Shown: in pieces, positions 1-8,144 of the stretch
Numbering within the stretch: position 1 is the stretch's first letter
How the letters are laid out: every line of letters starts with the position of its first letter
Assembly (NCBI RefSeq): GCF_001447995.1
Contig: NZ_LDPE01000001.1
Coordinates: 1-64,000, forward strand
Direction: 5' to 3'
DNA: 64,000 nt
DNA from: Maribacter dokdonensis DSW-8
GTDB taxonomy: Bacteria > Bacteroidota > Bacteroidia > Flavobacteriales > Flavobacteriaceae
The notes under the pieces: generated by a model
Database searches by the model: none
What the model saw: only the letters and a program-made list of their open reading frames with translations
Told to the model about the DNA's origin: nothing
Program-made: the position numbers and the translations under genes

Positions 1-1
1 A

Positions 2-439
2 AAGATTCTGTCATTGGTAAAAGAGGACCAACAGGAGCAATTGACTTTATTGATGTCAATACCCGGTATAGGTCAAAAGACTGCATTGTTCCTAATAGTG
101 GTCACCGATGGGTTCAATAAGTTCGAAAATGCGGCACAGCTTTGTAGCTATGTAGGTATAACCCCAACGATACGGGAATCGGGGAGCAGTGTGAGAGGTC
201 GTGCGCGAATAAGTAAGGTCGGCAATAGAAAACTTCGCAACCTATTATTTCTATGTTCTTTTAACGCTTGTAAGCACAATAGGGCATGCAGAGAGGTTTA
301 TGAGCGGATCGTGAACAGGGGAAAGAGCAAGAAACTGGCACTGATAGCCGTTGCCAACAAACTTTTAAAGCAGTCTTTTGCCATTGCAAAATCTGGCAGG
401 CCATATGATGAAACTTACGTTTCAATATTGCCTAGATAA
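2..439 (+). CDS. IS110-family transposase, C-terminal part (cut by window edge)
   Basis: The frame is open from base 2, so the gene begins upstream of the window. About 146 residues are visible. They match the C-terminal Transposase_20 half of IS110-family DEDD transposases: the helix-hairpin-helix-like stretch SIPGIGQKTA, the SYVGITPTIRESGSS segment carrying the C-terminal serine, and GNRKLRNLLF. The N-terminal DEDD RuvC-like domain is outside the window, so I cannot say whether the gene is intact. It differs clearly from the complete IS1111-type transposase at 1862-2917, so the two are separate elements and not copies of one. Confidence 0.88.
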   Translation, partial: KILSLVKEDQQEQLTLLMSIPGIGQKTALFLIVVTDGFNKFENAAQLCSYVGITPTIRESGSSVRGRARISKVGNRKLRNLLFLCSFNACKHNRACREVYERIVNRGKSKKLALIAVANKLLKQSFAIAKSGRPYDETYVSILPR

Positions 440-457
440 ATAGAAGCTAGATCGAAT

Positions 458-496
458 AAAAAAAGCTCAAAGAATCAAGTTATTGAATCTATGAGC
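458..496 (-). terminator. Intrinsic terminator of the nuclease gene
   Basis: Read on the minus strand, an imperfect stem (GCTCA at 492-496 with TGAGC at 465-469, plus inner pairs 471-473/488-490 and 475-478/482-485) is followed by seven Ts (complement of 458-464). It lies 60 bases past the stop of the leftward nuclease gene and so probably ends that transcript. Confidence 0.55.
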
Positions 497-556
497 CTGA
501 AATAATATTGTCTCGGATTAAAGAAGAATTTGTTTGTTTTTTATCTCAGTTCTTTG

Positions 557-1669
557 TTATGCATTGTTTTTTTTCTCTTTTTCAACAACATAATATGAAA
601 TGTCAATTTTATCCACTTCCATATCTGACTCTTTATTAATTTCTTTAAATTCTATTTTTTCAACATATTCGGCTTTAATTTCAATTTCAGCTGTTCCCGT
701 TTTATTGAAGTCACGAGCCAATAATTCCCATTCAAAAATTATTTTTTTTGAATAAGGTTCTGGCAATAATGAGATTTCAAAATATCTATTGTCTTTTTGT
801 ATTAAAGGATTATTGTCTATTGGTCTATATGTAATTGTCTTATTTTCATCATCAATAGATTCTGTCAAAGATATTTTTGGAAACATTGGGTGTCCATCAT
901 CTAATCGACTTACACCTTCTTCAAAGTTTATTATCAACCGCCAATCTTCTAGGACTACTGAACCTGTGTTTTCCATTACCAATTCAAAATCTACCCAAGA
1001 TTTATTTATTCGGTTTGAACTAAATGGATTTAGTAAGTCTTGGTAAAAATCTAATGAATATCGATTGGAATTTAAACTTTCCATTAATAATTCCGAATCG
1101 GTCTTGGTAGTTATTCTGCACTTTGTAATAGTTTTTTCAAAAACTGGATTCAAAGTCAATGATTCTTGTAAATCATTAAAAGAAATGTCAAAATCGAATC
1201 GTCCTTTTTGTCCTATGCCATTTAAATACCAATTATAGGTATCGGCATTTTCTTCGATTAAGCCTACGATATCTTCCCAGCAGAATAGTAGTATTTCGAA
1301 AGAATCTTTTTCTTGATTCTCAATATCTTTGATTCTAACAAATTTTTCAATTTTTGCATCTTTGTTAGACGAAGAAGCAATTATATAAACAGCTAGTTTT
1401 GGTTCAAAAGTTCTTGCCTTTTCAATTTCTTGCTCAATTTCTGATTCAGTTAGTTTAGCGTTAGAATAATCATCTTTACCTTTTGCTTGTATTCCCCAAT
1501 ATTGATTTTCACCCTTTGGTTTTCCGTATACGTCAACTCCTGCTTGTTCTTGACCTAAACGTCCATTTTTTTTAATCTTATTTGGAATTTCCCAAATCTC
1601 TCCCCAAAGCTTTTTGCAAAGAGATTCAAAATCTTGCCAATTTTCTGGTTTCCCAATGGTTTTCTTCAT
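557..1669 (-). CDS. Solitary PD-(D/E)XK (Mrr-like) nuclease with C-terminal beta-rich domain
   Basis: Not a protein I can name. Residues 10-150 look like a restriction-endonuclease fold: WQDFESL (E15), then GRLGQEQAGVDV (D46), then GIQAK (Q61-x-K63), the usual E...D...QxK active-site spacing of Mrr-like nucleases. This is followed by an alternating beta/helix part with AVYIIASS. Residues 190-350 are hydrophilic and beta-rich (VDFELVMENTGSVVLEDW, EISLLPEPYSKKIIFEWEL) and look like an Ig-like sandwich, function unknown. There is no methylase, helicase or NTPase beside it. The stop codon lies inside GCATAAC, as is common where a gene runs into an attC-type site. The gene sits between an IS110 fragment and an attC-like dyad plus IS1111 element. 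Defence or DNA-targeting is an inference from fold and context. Confidence 0.6.
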   Translation of the reverse strand: MKKTIGKPENWQDFESLCKKLWGEIWEIPNKIKKNGRLGQEQAGVDVYGKPKGENQYWGIQAKGKDDYSNAKLTESEIEQEIEKARTFEPKLAVYIIASSSNKDAKIEKFVRIKDIENQEKDSFEILLFCWEDIVGLIEENADTYNWYLNGIGQKGRFDFDISFNDLQESLTLNPVFEKTITKCRITTKTDSELLMESLNSNRYSLDFYQDLLNPFSSNRINKSWVDFELVMENTGSVVLEDWRLIINFEEGVSRLDDGHPMFPKISLTESIDDENKTITYRPIDNNPLIQKDNRYFEISLLPEPYSKKIIFEWELLARDFNKTGTAEIEIKAEYVEKIEFKEINKESDMEVDKIDISYYVVEKEKKNNA

Positions 1670-1683
1670 TTAGTTCAAATAAT

Positions 1684-1808
1684 GCATAACGGTTTCGTAT
1701 AACTGTCAGTTACGGGTTAAATTAGCGATAATTCTCGATTAGGCACTGACGTTAGCAATTCCGAGTGGATTCGGACGTAGTCGAATCCGCCGTAATTGCG
1801 GTTAGCAT
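1684..1808 (+). repeat. attC-like imperfect dyad
   Basis: The outer boxes are TGCATAACGG at 1684-1693 (6 of 7 positions fit the integron core RYYYAAC) and GCGGTTAGCAT at 1798-1808. The inner arms AGTTACGG (1708-1715) and CCGTAATT (1790-1797) can pair with one G-T. A perfect hairpin is nested inside: GGATTCG at 1767-1773 with CGAATCC at 1782-1788. This is the layout of integron or cassette attC sites, but no integron integrase is visible. The right box abuts the left end of the IS1111-type element. No promoter or gene was found in it. Confidence 0.5.
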
Positions 1809-1861
1809 CTATGTAAAAGCAGTAAGTCGAGTATCTTTAAGATGAACTAAAAATCAAAGAT

Positions 1862-2917
1862 ATGAACACTCAAATTACTGCTACACCTAAGTTATTCATT
1901 GGTATCGACATACACAAACGCAGTTGGAAGGTACACTGTGCGACGGATCTGTCATCCGGAAAGACTTTTAGCATGCTGCCCGATGCCGAACTGCTCTATG
2001 AATATGTAGCCAAGCATTATACAGGTTATGAAGTGTCCACCGCTTATGAGGCGGGCTGTTGCGGATACCGTGCACACCGGTGCTTTGTAGGTTATGGCTG
2101 GCGCAGCTTGGTGGTCAATCCGGCCGATATATTCAGGCGGGGCAAGGAGCGCCATACCAAGACGGACAGGATCGATGCCCAACTCATAGCACGGGAACTC
2201 AAGGACGGCAGGTTGAGCGGTATTTGTGTGCCGGACAAGTGCAGGGAACAACTGCGGAGCCTTTTCCGTCGCAGGAACGATCTGGTCAAGGATATGCGCC
2301 AGATCAAGAGCTATATCAAGATGCAGTTGCTGTATTACGGTATAAGGATACCCCAAGAATTCGATAACGACCATTGGAGCCATAAGTTCAGGGATTGGCT
2401 CGATGAACTGGATTTCGGGTACGATACGGGCAATGAGGTCCTGCGTAGCCGTATGCGCGGTTTTCGGTTCATCGACCGGGAGTTCCGGGAAGTTTCCACC
2501 TTATTGCGCCGGTATACCAAGAAACACTTTAAGAAAGATTATATGCTTTTACGGAGCATTCCCGGTATAGGTCCCATAGTGGCCAGTGGTATTTTGAGCG
2601 AATTGGGCGACCTGCGCCGTTTCGGTAATATCAAACATTTGGCCGGATATGTAGGTCTGGCACCGGGCATTTACCAAAGTGGCGATACCATCCGACATAC
2701 GGGGGTGAGCATGCGTGCCCACCGGTTGATACGCAGTTATTTCATCGAGGCCTCTTGGCAGGCCATTCGAACGGATCCCGTGATGCAGGGCTATTACCGC
2801 AAGCATCACGGAAAAAATGTGAAGAGTGTCATCGTAAAGGTGGCCAGGAAACTACTGAGCAGGACATTGGCGGTGATAAAGACGGAGACCCCTTATGAGA
2901 TAGGGGTATTGGAATAG
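1862..2917 (+). CDS. IS1111/IS110-family DEDD transposase (bridge-RNA-type recombinase)
   Basis: Full-length, 351 residues. The N-terminal DEDD RuvC-like domain shows GIDIHKRSW (first Asp), YEAGCCG (Glu) and HTKTDRIDAQ (the two Asp). A coiled, basic middle (EQLRSLFRRRNDLVKDMRQIKS) follows. The C-terminal Transposase_20 domain has RSIPGIGPIVAS, then GYVGLAPGIYQSGDT with the conserved serine. Members of this family cut and rejoin DNA under guidance of an RNA made from the element's noncoding end. There are no frameshifts, so it may be active. Its start is 53 bases inside the element. Confidence 0.93.
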   Translation: MNTQITATPKLFIGIDIHKRSWKVHCATDLSSGKTFSMLPDAELLYEYVAKHYTGYEVSTAYEAGCCGYRAHRCFVGYGWRSLVVNPADIFRRGKERHTKTDRIDAQLIARELKDGRLSGICVPDKCREQLRSLFRRRNDLVKDMRQIKSYIKMQLLYYGIRIPQEFDNDHWSHKFRDWLDELDFGYDTGNEVLRSRMRGFRFIDREFREVSTLLRRYTKKHFKKDYMLLRSIPGIGPIVASGILSELGDLRRFGNIKHLAGYVGLAPGIYQSGDTIRHTGVSMRAHRLIRSYFIEASWQAIRTDPVMQGYYRKHHGKNVKSVIVKVARKLLSRTLAVIKTETPYEIGVLE

Positions 2918-3235
2918 AATATAGAGAAAGTAAAACAATAGGATAACCGAGCTCACAATAGAAGTAGAAAAGTCCGGATCACAGAACAATGTAGGTGGTC
3001 CCGCCGCTGGCGGGAACCACATCGGTTAGCAAGTGACCGGGCTTATTATAACTTATGATCATACAGATGCCGGTGGCCATGCCCAAAGCACGGACCACAT
3101 ATAGGATGCGGAGCAAGTTATATATGGTGTTGAAGTATTGACAACCAAGCATTATGCTGGAAAGGGTTGCCAACAATCCAACACCCCAAAATCAACATTA
3201 TGGACCAATAAAAAATAAAATATTAACTTTAGAGA
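2918..3235 (+). ncRNA. Candidate bridge RNA in the 3' end of the IS1111-type element
   Basis: About 320 bases between the transposase stop and the right inverted repeat hold no convincing gene but strong structure. There is a GC stem-loop at 2995-3020 (GTGGT-CCCGCC, loop GCT, GGCGGG-A-ACCAC). A second stem pairs ACCGG 3036-3040 with CCGGT 3070-3074. Between them, at 3023-3031, lies CGGTTAGCA, identical to the nine bases 1799-1807 just outside the element's left end, as expected for the left target guide of a bridge RNA. The IS1111 subgroup is known to carry its guide RNA in this position. RNA boundaries are not determined. A 65-codon antisense reading frame here is ignored. Confidence 0.55.
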
Positions 3236-3281
3236 ACTGGACTAGGGCTTTTCATAGGAGCCATTGTTGTGTGTAGTTTTT

Positions 3282-4388
3282 TTATTTTGGCACAAGATTT
3301 AATACTGTTATTTCGCTATATGTACCTACCCTTAGCGGAGGGCCAAATGTCCCAACTCCAAGGCAAACAAAAATTTTCATATTCTCATAGTCATATAATC
3401 CTTTGTTGTATTTAAATAGCATTTCAGCAAACAAAGTGCCTGGAAACATCTGACCTCCATGTGTATGACCAGCTAGATACAGGTCTACTCCAACCTTATG
3501 GGCATATTTATCTCCATCAGGGCTATGATGAAGTAAGATAGTAGGTTTTTCTGAATCAATTTCTAAGCTTGGAAGTACACTCTTAACCGTTCCTTTTTCA
3601 CCTGTAACATGTGGGTCATAAGTATTTTCGTCCGCAAGCATATGATTAAGTCCGACAATTTGAATTTCGCCCCAATTGGTTACTTCATTTTCAAGCACAA
3701 TTCCGCCCTTAGATTTCACCATTTCTTTGATTTCCTCGATACCAGTATAAATATCGTGATTGCCTTCTACAAAATAGAAGGGAATGTTTAAATCAATTAG
3801 TGGATTTAGATATGAATCATCTAATGCCCATGTTGCATCGAAAAGATCACCAGTAAAAAAGATGATATCTGGATTCTGTTTTTTTGTAATATCCATCACT
3901 CTTTGAAAAAAATCTTTCCCACGATAATGGCCTAAATGTGTGTCTGTTAGATGCACAGCTTTAACAGGACGAGATAACCCTTTCAAAGCGATATCTGTGT
4001 TTGTCAATTTAATGTCTCTTGCTTGAATAAGACCATAAATGGTAATTAGCATTGCAAGGACAATAGACCCTAATCCCATATAAAGTGGACGGATTTTAAT
4101 AAATAACCCAAGGAAATCAATTGCTAAGGTTGAGAGTAATAAGTAGGTAAGGTATCCAAAAAGTATCCCCGAAAACATGTAAATGAAATGACCAAGTCCT
4201 GATGTTGTCATAGTCATGAACAGACTTGCAACAAGAGCACCGAGTACCAGCAAAGAAAAGAACCAATAAGATGCTGTTAATGATAGGGCGTTAAAAAATA
4301 AAGCATATCTTCGTGATAGGTAAATAGTAGCTAAAACCACCAGTCCAAGATATAATAAGGGTAATATAATAGTTTGAAATATTTTCAT
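3282..4388 (-). CDS. Membrane-anchored calcineurin-like metallophosphoesterase
   Basis: 368 residues. Residues 1-125 form about four membrane segments. The C-terminal catalytic domain faces away from the membrane anchor and carries the full metallophosphatase motif set: D149-T-H151 (LTDTHLGH), GD at 180-181 (FFTGDLFD), GNHD at 209-212, LLHHSPDG, and GHTHGGQ. It resembles the YkuE/YaeI-type membrane phosphoesterases, some of which act on UDP-diacylglucosamine or other membrane pyrophosphates. The substrate here is unknown. A 13-base inverted repeat (3263-3275 and 4481-4493) brackets the gene. Confidence 0.85.
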   Translation of the reverse strand: MKIFQTIILPLLYLGLVVLATIYLSRRYALFFNALSLTASYWFFSLLVLGALVASLFMTMTTSGLGHFIYMFSGILFGYLTYLLLSTLAIDFLGLFIKIRPLYMGLGSIVLAMLITIYGLIQARDIKLTNTDIALKGLSRPVKAVHLTDTHLGHYRGKDFFQRVMDITKKQNPDIIFFTGDLFDATWALDDSYLNPLIDLNIPFYFVEGNHDIYTGIEEIKEMVKSKGGIVLENEVTNWGEIQIVGLNHMLADENTYDPHVTGEKGTVKSVLPSLEIDSEKPTILLHHSPDGDKYAHKVGVDLYLAGHTHGGQMFPGTLFAEMLFKYNKGLYDYENMKIFVCLGVGTFGPPLRVGTYSEITVLNLVPK

Positions 4389-4480
4389 TTTTATTATTAA
4401 GAAAAGACAAAGGTCGAATAAAATAGTCTTTTTTCTTTATACAGATTTTCGAAAGATGTATACTTTTTGGTTTTAGTAAT

Positions 4481-4518
4481 TACACACAACAATTGTATAT
4501 GTGCACAATTGCACATAT
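4481..4518. repeat. Right arm of a 13-base inverted repeat plus adjoining hairpin
   Basis: TACACACAACAAT at 4481-4493 is the exact reverse complement of ATTGTTGTGTGTA at 3263-3275, so the two arms enclose the metallophosphoesterase gene. Directly after the right arm is a hairpin of ATATGTGCA (4497-4505) and TGCACATAT (4510-4518) with a four-base loop. The left arm starts six bases after the right end of the IS1111-type element. It may be a cassette or transposon boundary; the function is unproven. Confidence 0.4.
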
Positions 4519-4565
4519 TTCTATTTTATCGGTAATTTAAAAAAATAAAAAAGAGAAAAAGATGA

Positions 4566-6203
4566 TTACTTCATCAAGTTAATTTCTGCAATACTTTTTA
4601 TTCTATTTCTCTCCAAGAAAGCGTCAATGGTTTCAAAATGTTCAATTACGCGTTGTTCTTTAAATTCAAATACTTTTTGAGATAATCCTTGTAAAAAATC
4701 CCTATCATGAGAAACCAGAATTAGTGTACCATCATAAGTAGAAAGAGCTTCTTTTAAAACATCTTTTGATTTTAGATCTAAATGATTGGTTGGCTCATCT
4801 AATATTAAAAGATTTACAGGCTCTAACAATAACTTCACCATTGCCAACCTTGTTTTTTCCCCACCGGAAAGCATGCTTACTTTTTTGTCGATATCATCGC
4901 CACTGAACATAAATCTTCCTAAAATATTCTTGATCTGGTTACGAATATCACCAAAAGCGACTTCATCTACCGTTTGAAAAATAGTAAGGTCTGGATCTAA
5001 TAATGAAGCTTGGTTCTGGGCAAAATAACCTACCTTAACATTATGCCCTAATTGGCAAGTACCTTCTACAGGTATTTCATTAAGAATAGCTTTGATCATG
5101 GTAGATTTACCTTCACCGTTTCTACCTACAAATGAAACTTTTTCTCCTCTGGAGATAGACATGTTGGCATTTTTAAATACGACATGATCATCATATGCTT
5201 TTGAAACATCTGTAACCGTAACAGGATAATCTCCCGAACGTGGGGCAGGAGGGAAACGAAGCTTTAATGAAGATGTATCTATTTCATCTATTTCAATGAT
5301 CTCCAGTTTTTCTAGCATGCGCTCTCTTGAACTTACTTGATTGGTTTTGGAGTAAGTTCCTTTAAAGCGTTCTATGAACGCCATATTGTCCGCAATGAAT
5401 TTTTGTTGTTCTTGGTATGCCTTGATCTGGTGCGCCCTACGATCTTCACGTAATTGTAGGTAATGGGAGTAGTTTGCCTTATAATCATAAATACGCCCCA
5501 TGGTAACCTCAATGGTACGATTGGTAATATTATCTATAAATGCCCGGTCATGTGAAATGACCATTACGGCATTGGCCTTGTTCAATAAGAAATCTTCTAA
5601 CCAAATCACAGATTCAATATCTATATGGTTCGTAGGCTCATCAAGCAAAATTAAATCTGGTTTTTGTAATAGTATTTTTGCCAGTTCTATACGCATGCGC
5701 CATCCGCCACTGAACTCATTGGTTTGTCTAGTGAAATCTTCTTGTCTAAAACCTAAACCTTTAAGTGCTTTTTCTACTTCGGCATCATAATTTACATCTT
5801 CAAGCGCATAATATTTTTCACCAATATCGGAGACTTTTTCAATGATACCCATATAGGCATCACTTTCATAATCTGTTCTTGTCTCCAATTCTTTATTAAG
5901 CCTCTCCATCTCATCCCGCATATCAAAAACATGCTTAAACGCCTTGGCAGCTTCTTCAAATACCGTGCAGTTGTCCTCGGTAAGCAGATGTTGTGGTAAA
6001 TATGCAATAACGGTATCTTTAGGTACGCGTACATTGCCTCTTGTGCCCTTTTGTTCACCAGCAACTATTTTCATCATTGTTGATTTACCGGCTCCGTTTT
6101 TACCCATAAGGGCAATTTTATCGGTTGGGTTAATAACGAATGATACATCGCTAAATAGGGTAGTGCCACTGAATTCTACGGCTAAATTATCTACTGAAAT
6201 CAT
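4566..6203 (-). CDS. ABC-F family ATPase (ribosome-associated, YbiT/Uup type)
   Basis: 545 residues with two nucleotide-binding domains and no membrane segments. First domain: Walker A GKNGAGKST at 34-42, signature FSGGWRMR, Walker B LLLDEPTNHID. Second domain: GRNGEGKST near residue 360, LSGGEKTR, LLILDEPTNHLD. Between them is the charged linker typical of ABC-F (ERFKGTYSKTNQVSSRERML). ABC-F proteins act on the ribosome, not in transport, as translation factors or antibiotic-protection factors. The short C-terminus lacks the Uup coiled coil, and nothing points to a resistance role. Probably monocistronic. Confidence 0.92.
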   Translation of the reverse strand: MISVDNLAVEFSGTTLFSDVSFVINPTDKIALMGKNGAGKSTMMKIVAGEQKGTRGNVRVPKDTVIAYLPQHLLTEDNCTVFEEAAKAFKHVFDMRDEMERLNKELETRTDYESDAYMGIIEKVSDIGEKYYALEDVNYDAEVEKALKGLGFRQEDFTRQTNEFSGGWRMRIELAKILLQKPDLILLDEPTNHIDIESVIWLEDFLLNKANAVMVISHDRAFIDNITNRTIEVTMGRIYDYKANYSHYLQLREDRRAHQIKAYQEQQKFIADNMAFIERFKGTYSKTNQVSSRERMLEKLEIIEIDEIDTSSLKLRFPPAPRSGDYPVTVTDVSKAYDDHVVFKNANMSISRGEKVSFVGRNGEGKSTMIKAILNEIPVEGTCQLGHNVKVGYFAQNQASLLDPDLTIFQTVDEVAFGDIRNQIKNILGRFMFSGDDIDKKVSMLSGGEKTRLAMVKLLLEPVNLLILDEPTNHLDLKSKDVLKEALSTYDGTLILVSHDRDFLQGLSQKVFEFKEQRVIEHFETIDAFLERNRIKSIAEINLMK

Positions 6204-6311
6204 GCTGCAATTTTAAAATGCAAAACTAATAATAAGAAGTGGTGCATTTACTAACCGCTTTAAAAACTTATAGATAATCTGTGCCGATCATTTTAAACAC
6301 AGGGGGATTTT

Positions 6312-6470
6312 CTAAGTGCTTTTTTTATTGCTTAGCCAATTATAAATTAAAAGTACAATGGCAAGAACAAGTAGTAAGTGAATAAGTGCTCCTAGAATCT
6401 TAAATACTACAAAGCCTAAAACCCAACCTATGATCAAGGCTGTAATTATAAAGTATATGATATTCTTCAT
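6312..6470 (-). CDS. Small lmo0937-family membrane protein (52 aa)
   Basis: A short frame starting ATG at 6468-6470 and ending TAG at 6312-6314. It translates to 52 residues starting MKNIIYFIITALIIGW, then a GFVVFKILGALIHLLLVL core and a short polar tail NWLSNKKST. This is the two-segment pattern of the lmo0937/DUF5670 small membrane proteins. Its start lies two bases after the stop of the 114-residue gene at 6473-6817, so the two are almost certainly cotranscribed. Family members are often found with general stress genes. The molecular function is unknown. Confidence 0.72.
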   Translation of the reverse strand: MKNIIYFIITALIIGWVLGFVVFKILGALIHLLLVLAIVLLIYNWLSNKKST

Positions 6471-6472
6471 CT

Positions 6473-6817
6473 TTATTTTTTTGTTGGCCAGTTCATTATT
6501 TCAGCGTGGATATCTTCTGTGGATTTTTGTCTCCGTTTAGCAATTTTGGCTATTAGGGCTTCAAAACTATCTTGCTCGCCATTAGCATCTAAATCTTCTG
6601 TTTCAGGGAAATTTGCCAAATATTCATCTTTTACCGCCAACCATTGCTTTTCTATATGTAAATCATACTTTGCAGTTGCTACGCCGCCATTATTCACAGG
6701 TTTGCCAACCTTTTTATTTTCATTTTTATGGTCGGCAATATTTTGATGTTGTGGAACGTCATTTTGTAATCCGCCTGTAGAACGTGAATTATCTTTACTC
6801 TTATCTTCTGTTATCAT
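6473..6817 (-). CDS. Small hydrophilic protein of unknown function, possible stress protein
   Basis: 114 residues, no signal peptide, no membrane segment. The first 45 residues are polar and low in complexity (Asn, Lys, Asp). The C-terminal 60 form a compact alpha-helical unit with conserved-looking W and E positions (EKQWLAVKDEYLANFP, then FEALIAKIAKRR, then EIMNWP). I do not recognise a named family. It is cotranscribed with the small lmo0937-type membrane protein, which suggests a stress-response pair. That is context only. Confidence 0.6.
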   Translation of the reverse strand: MITEDKSKDNSRSTGGLQNDVPQHQNIADHKNENKKVGKPVNNGGVATAKYDLHIEKQWLAVKDEYLANFPETEDLDANGEQDSFEALIAKIAKRRQKSTEDIHAEIMNWPTKK

Positions 6818-6950
6818 CGCTATAATTTTATGTGTTCATTAAAGTAAGAACAAGGTAATGACACCTATCATTTATGTGTTGCTCTAATATTACTTTAATT
6901 GACGGGATAAAATTTGAAGATGAAAATTAAGGGTGATGCTCACATGACAT

Positions 6951-8114
6951 CTAATTAGATAGGCTCTTCTTTTTTATTTTGAACATTTTGGCCGCAGATG
7001 TATAACCGCCCTCTGTGCCATCTACAAAGTGAGAATGTGTGGTTCTACGATCAAGTACATAACAAGACATAACCGATGCATGGGTAACGTGAATACCGTA
7101 AATCAATTTTTTATCCCTTTCCATTTTATCTAAATAGGCAATGAAACGATCTATACTTTTCTGTTCTGCAGTAAAAACTGTATTGATCATGCCATCTAGC
7201 ATAAAGGTGTGAGACAATTGTTCTATTTGACTTAAATATTGTTTTCCACTACTTGTAAGATTTAGGTAAAATCTGCCAAAATTTGATTTTAACCAACTTT
7301 TAAAAAAATACATCCAGCTAGTGGAAGTCAATCTAATTTTCATTTCTTCCCACACTTTGGTAGGGTTTGGGTCTAATTTAAGATTGTTACTTTTTATAGG
7401 TTGCCTATTTTCAAATTTCCCAAATTCTTCATCCATTTGGGCAAGTACTTTTTTATACACATTACGTTGATCTTTTTCTAAGGAGGCATCTAATAGTAAG
7501 CATACTACTTTAGTTTGTTGTTGGTCCGGTAGTATCTGGTCCCAACGGCATTCCATTCCTTCTAAATTCAAGAGTGTTTCATCAAATGCTGTGGTTTCTT
7601 CTTCCTTAAAAGAAGATTTTATCATGCTTTCCGCTACTTTTAATCCGTCCCCTAGAACGATAGGAATAGATAGCTTATCAGTTAACCGATGTTTGGCAAT
7701 TTTTAATTGAACCTCTGATTCTATTAAATTACTAACAGGAATTTCACCAACCCGTAGAACTAGATCAATTTTTCTTTTAATGTGTATGCGGTAATTATCA
7801 AGTACATGAATTATTTTGTTAAGCAATGATGAAGGCACTATGAATGTAGCGCCATCGCCTCCAAAAAAATAGGGGATTTCATTGCTTCGCTTTACCTTTC
7901 TTATGGCATTGAGTACAGAAATAATAGCTCCGGTAGCGGTTAAATTTACCTGATGGTGATTGCCCGCGTTCACTGCACTGGTAGATTTTAAAATATCTAC
8001 AACGACAACGTGCCATGATTTTGGTACATCTACAAAATAGGTGTCATCTCCCAAAAGTTCAATGAGTGTACCTTTAAAGGGGCGAAGATTTTTATAGAAT
8101 TGTTTGTCTGCCAT
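6951..8114 (-). CDS. DUF3095 protein, nucleotidyl-cyclase-like
   Basis: 387 residues. Residues 25-130 contain the DUF3095 hallmark: HVVVVDILKSTSAV, then VNLTATGAIISVLNAI, then YFFGGDGATFIVPSSLL. The VDIxxST/GGDGATF pair echoes the metal-binding aspartates of class III adenylyl and diguanylate cyclases. A second region (WDQILPD) and a long helical C-terminal half follow. The activity of the family has not been established to my knowledge. The gene starts 30 bases after the PL7 lyase gene and may share its transcript. Confidence 0.82.
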   Translation of the reverse strand: MADKQFYKNLRPFKGTLIELLGDDTYFVDVPKSWHVVVVDILKSTSAVNAGNHHQVNLTATGAIISVLNAIRKVKRSNEIPYFFGGDGATFIVPSSLLNKIIHVLDNYRIHIKRKIDLVLRVGEIPVSNLIESEVQLKIAKHRLTDKLSIPIVLGDGLKVAESMIKSSFKEEETTAFDETLLNLEGMECRWDQILPDQQQTKVVCLLLDASLEKDQRNVYKKVLAQMDEEFGKFENRQPIKSNNLKLDPNPTKVWEEMKIRLTSTSWMYFFKSWLKSNFGRFYLNLTSSGKQYLSQIEQLSHTFMLDGMINTVFTAEQKSIDRFIAYLDKMERDKKLIYGIHVTHASVMSCYVLDRRTTHSHFVDGTEGGYTSAAKMFKIKKKSLSN

Positions 8115-8144
8115 TAACCTTGTGTAACCTACAATGAGAAATTT

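Larger units (their letters stand above)
1809..3257 (+). mobile_element. Complete IS1111-type (IS110 family) insertion sequence, about 1.45 kb
   Basis: The ends are set by an imperfect inverted repeat. The left end begins CTATG (1809-1813) and then AAAAGCAGTAAGTCGAGT (1815-1832). The right end has ACTGGACTAGGGCTTTT (3236-3252) and closes with CATAG (3253-3257). The length, the subterminal repeats, the very short left end (53 bases to the transposase) and the long noncoding right end (about 340 bases) all fit the IS1111 subgroup. Base composition is clearly more GC-rich than the neighbours, which suggests acquisition from another host. It is inserted directly beside the attC-like dyad, a target known for the IS1111-attC subgroup. 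Confidence 0.72.

Noticed and set aside
1952..2383. Long antisense and alternative-frame openings across the transposase gene
   Set aside because: They are by-products of the higher GC content of the element; the transposase frame carries all catalytic motifs.
2979..3176. 65-codon antisense reading frame in the tail of the IS1111-type element
   Set aside because: It overlaps the GC stem-loops of the noncoding end, has no recognisable protein features and no conserved-looking start; the region is better explained as RNA.
1..3257. Composite transposon formed by two IS110-type elements around the nuclease gene
   Set aside because: The left fragment and the complete element encode clearly different transposases, and IS110 elements do not normally move cargo as composite transposons.
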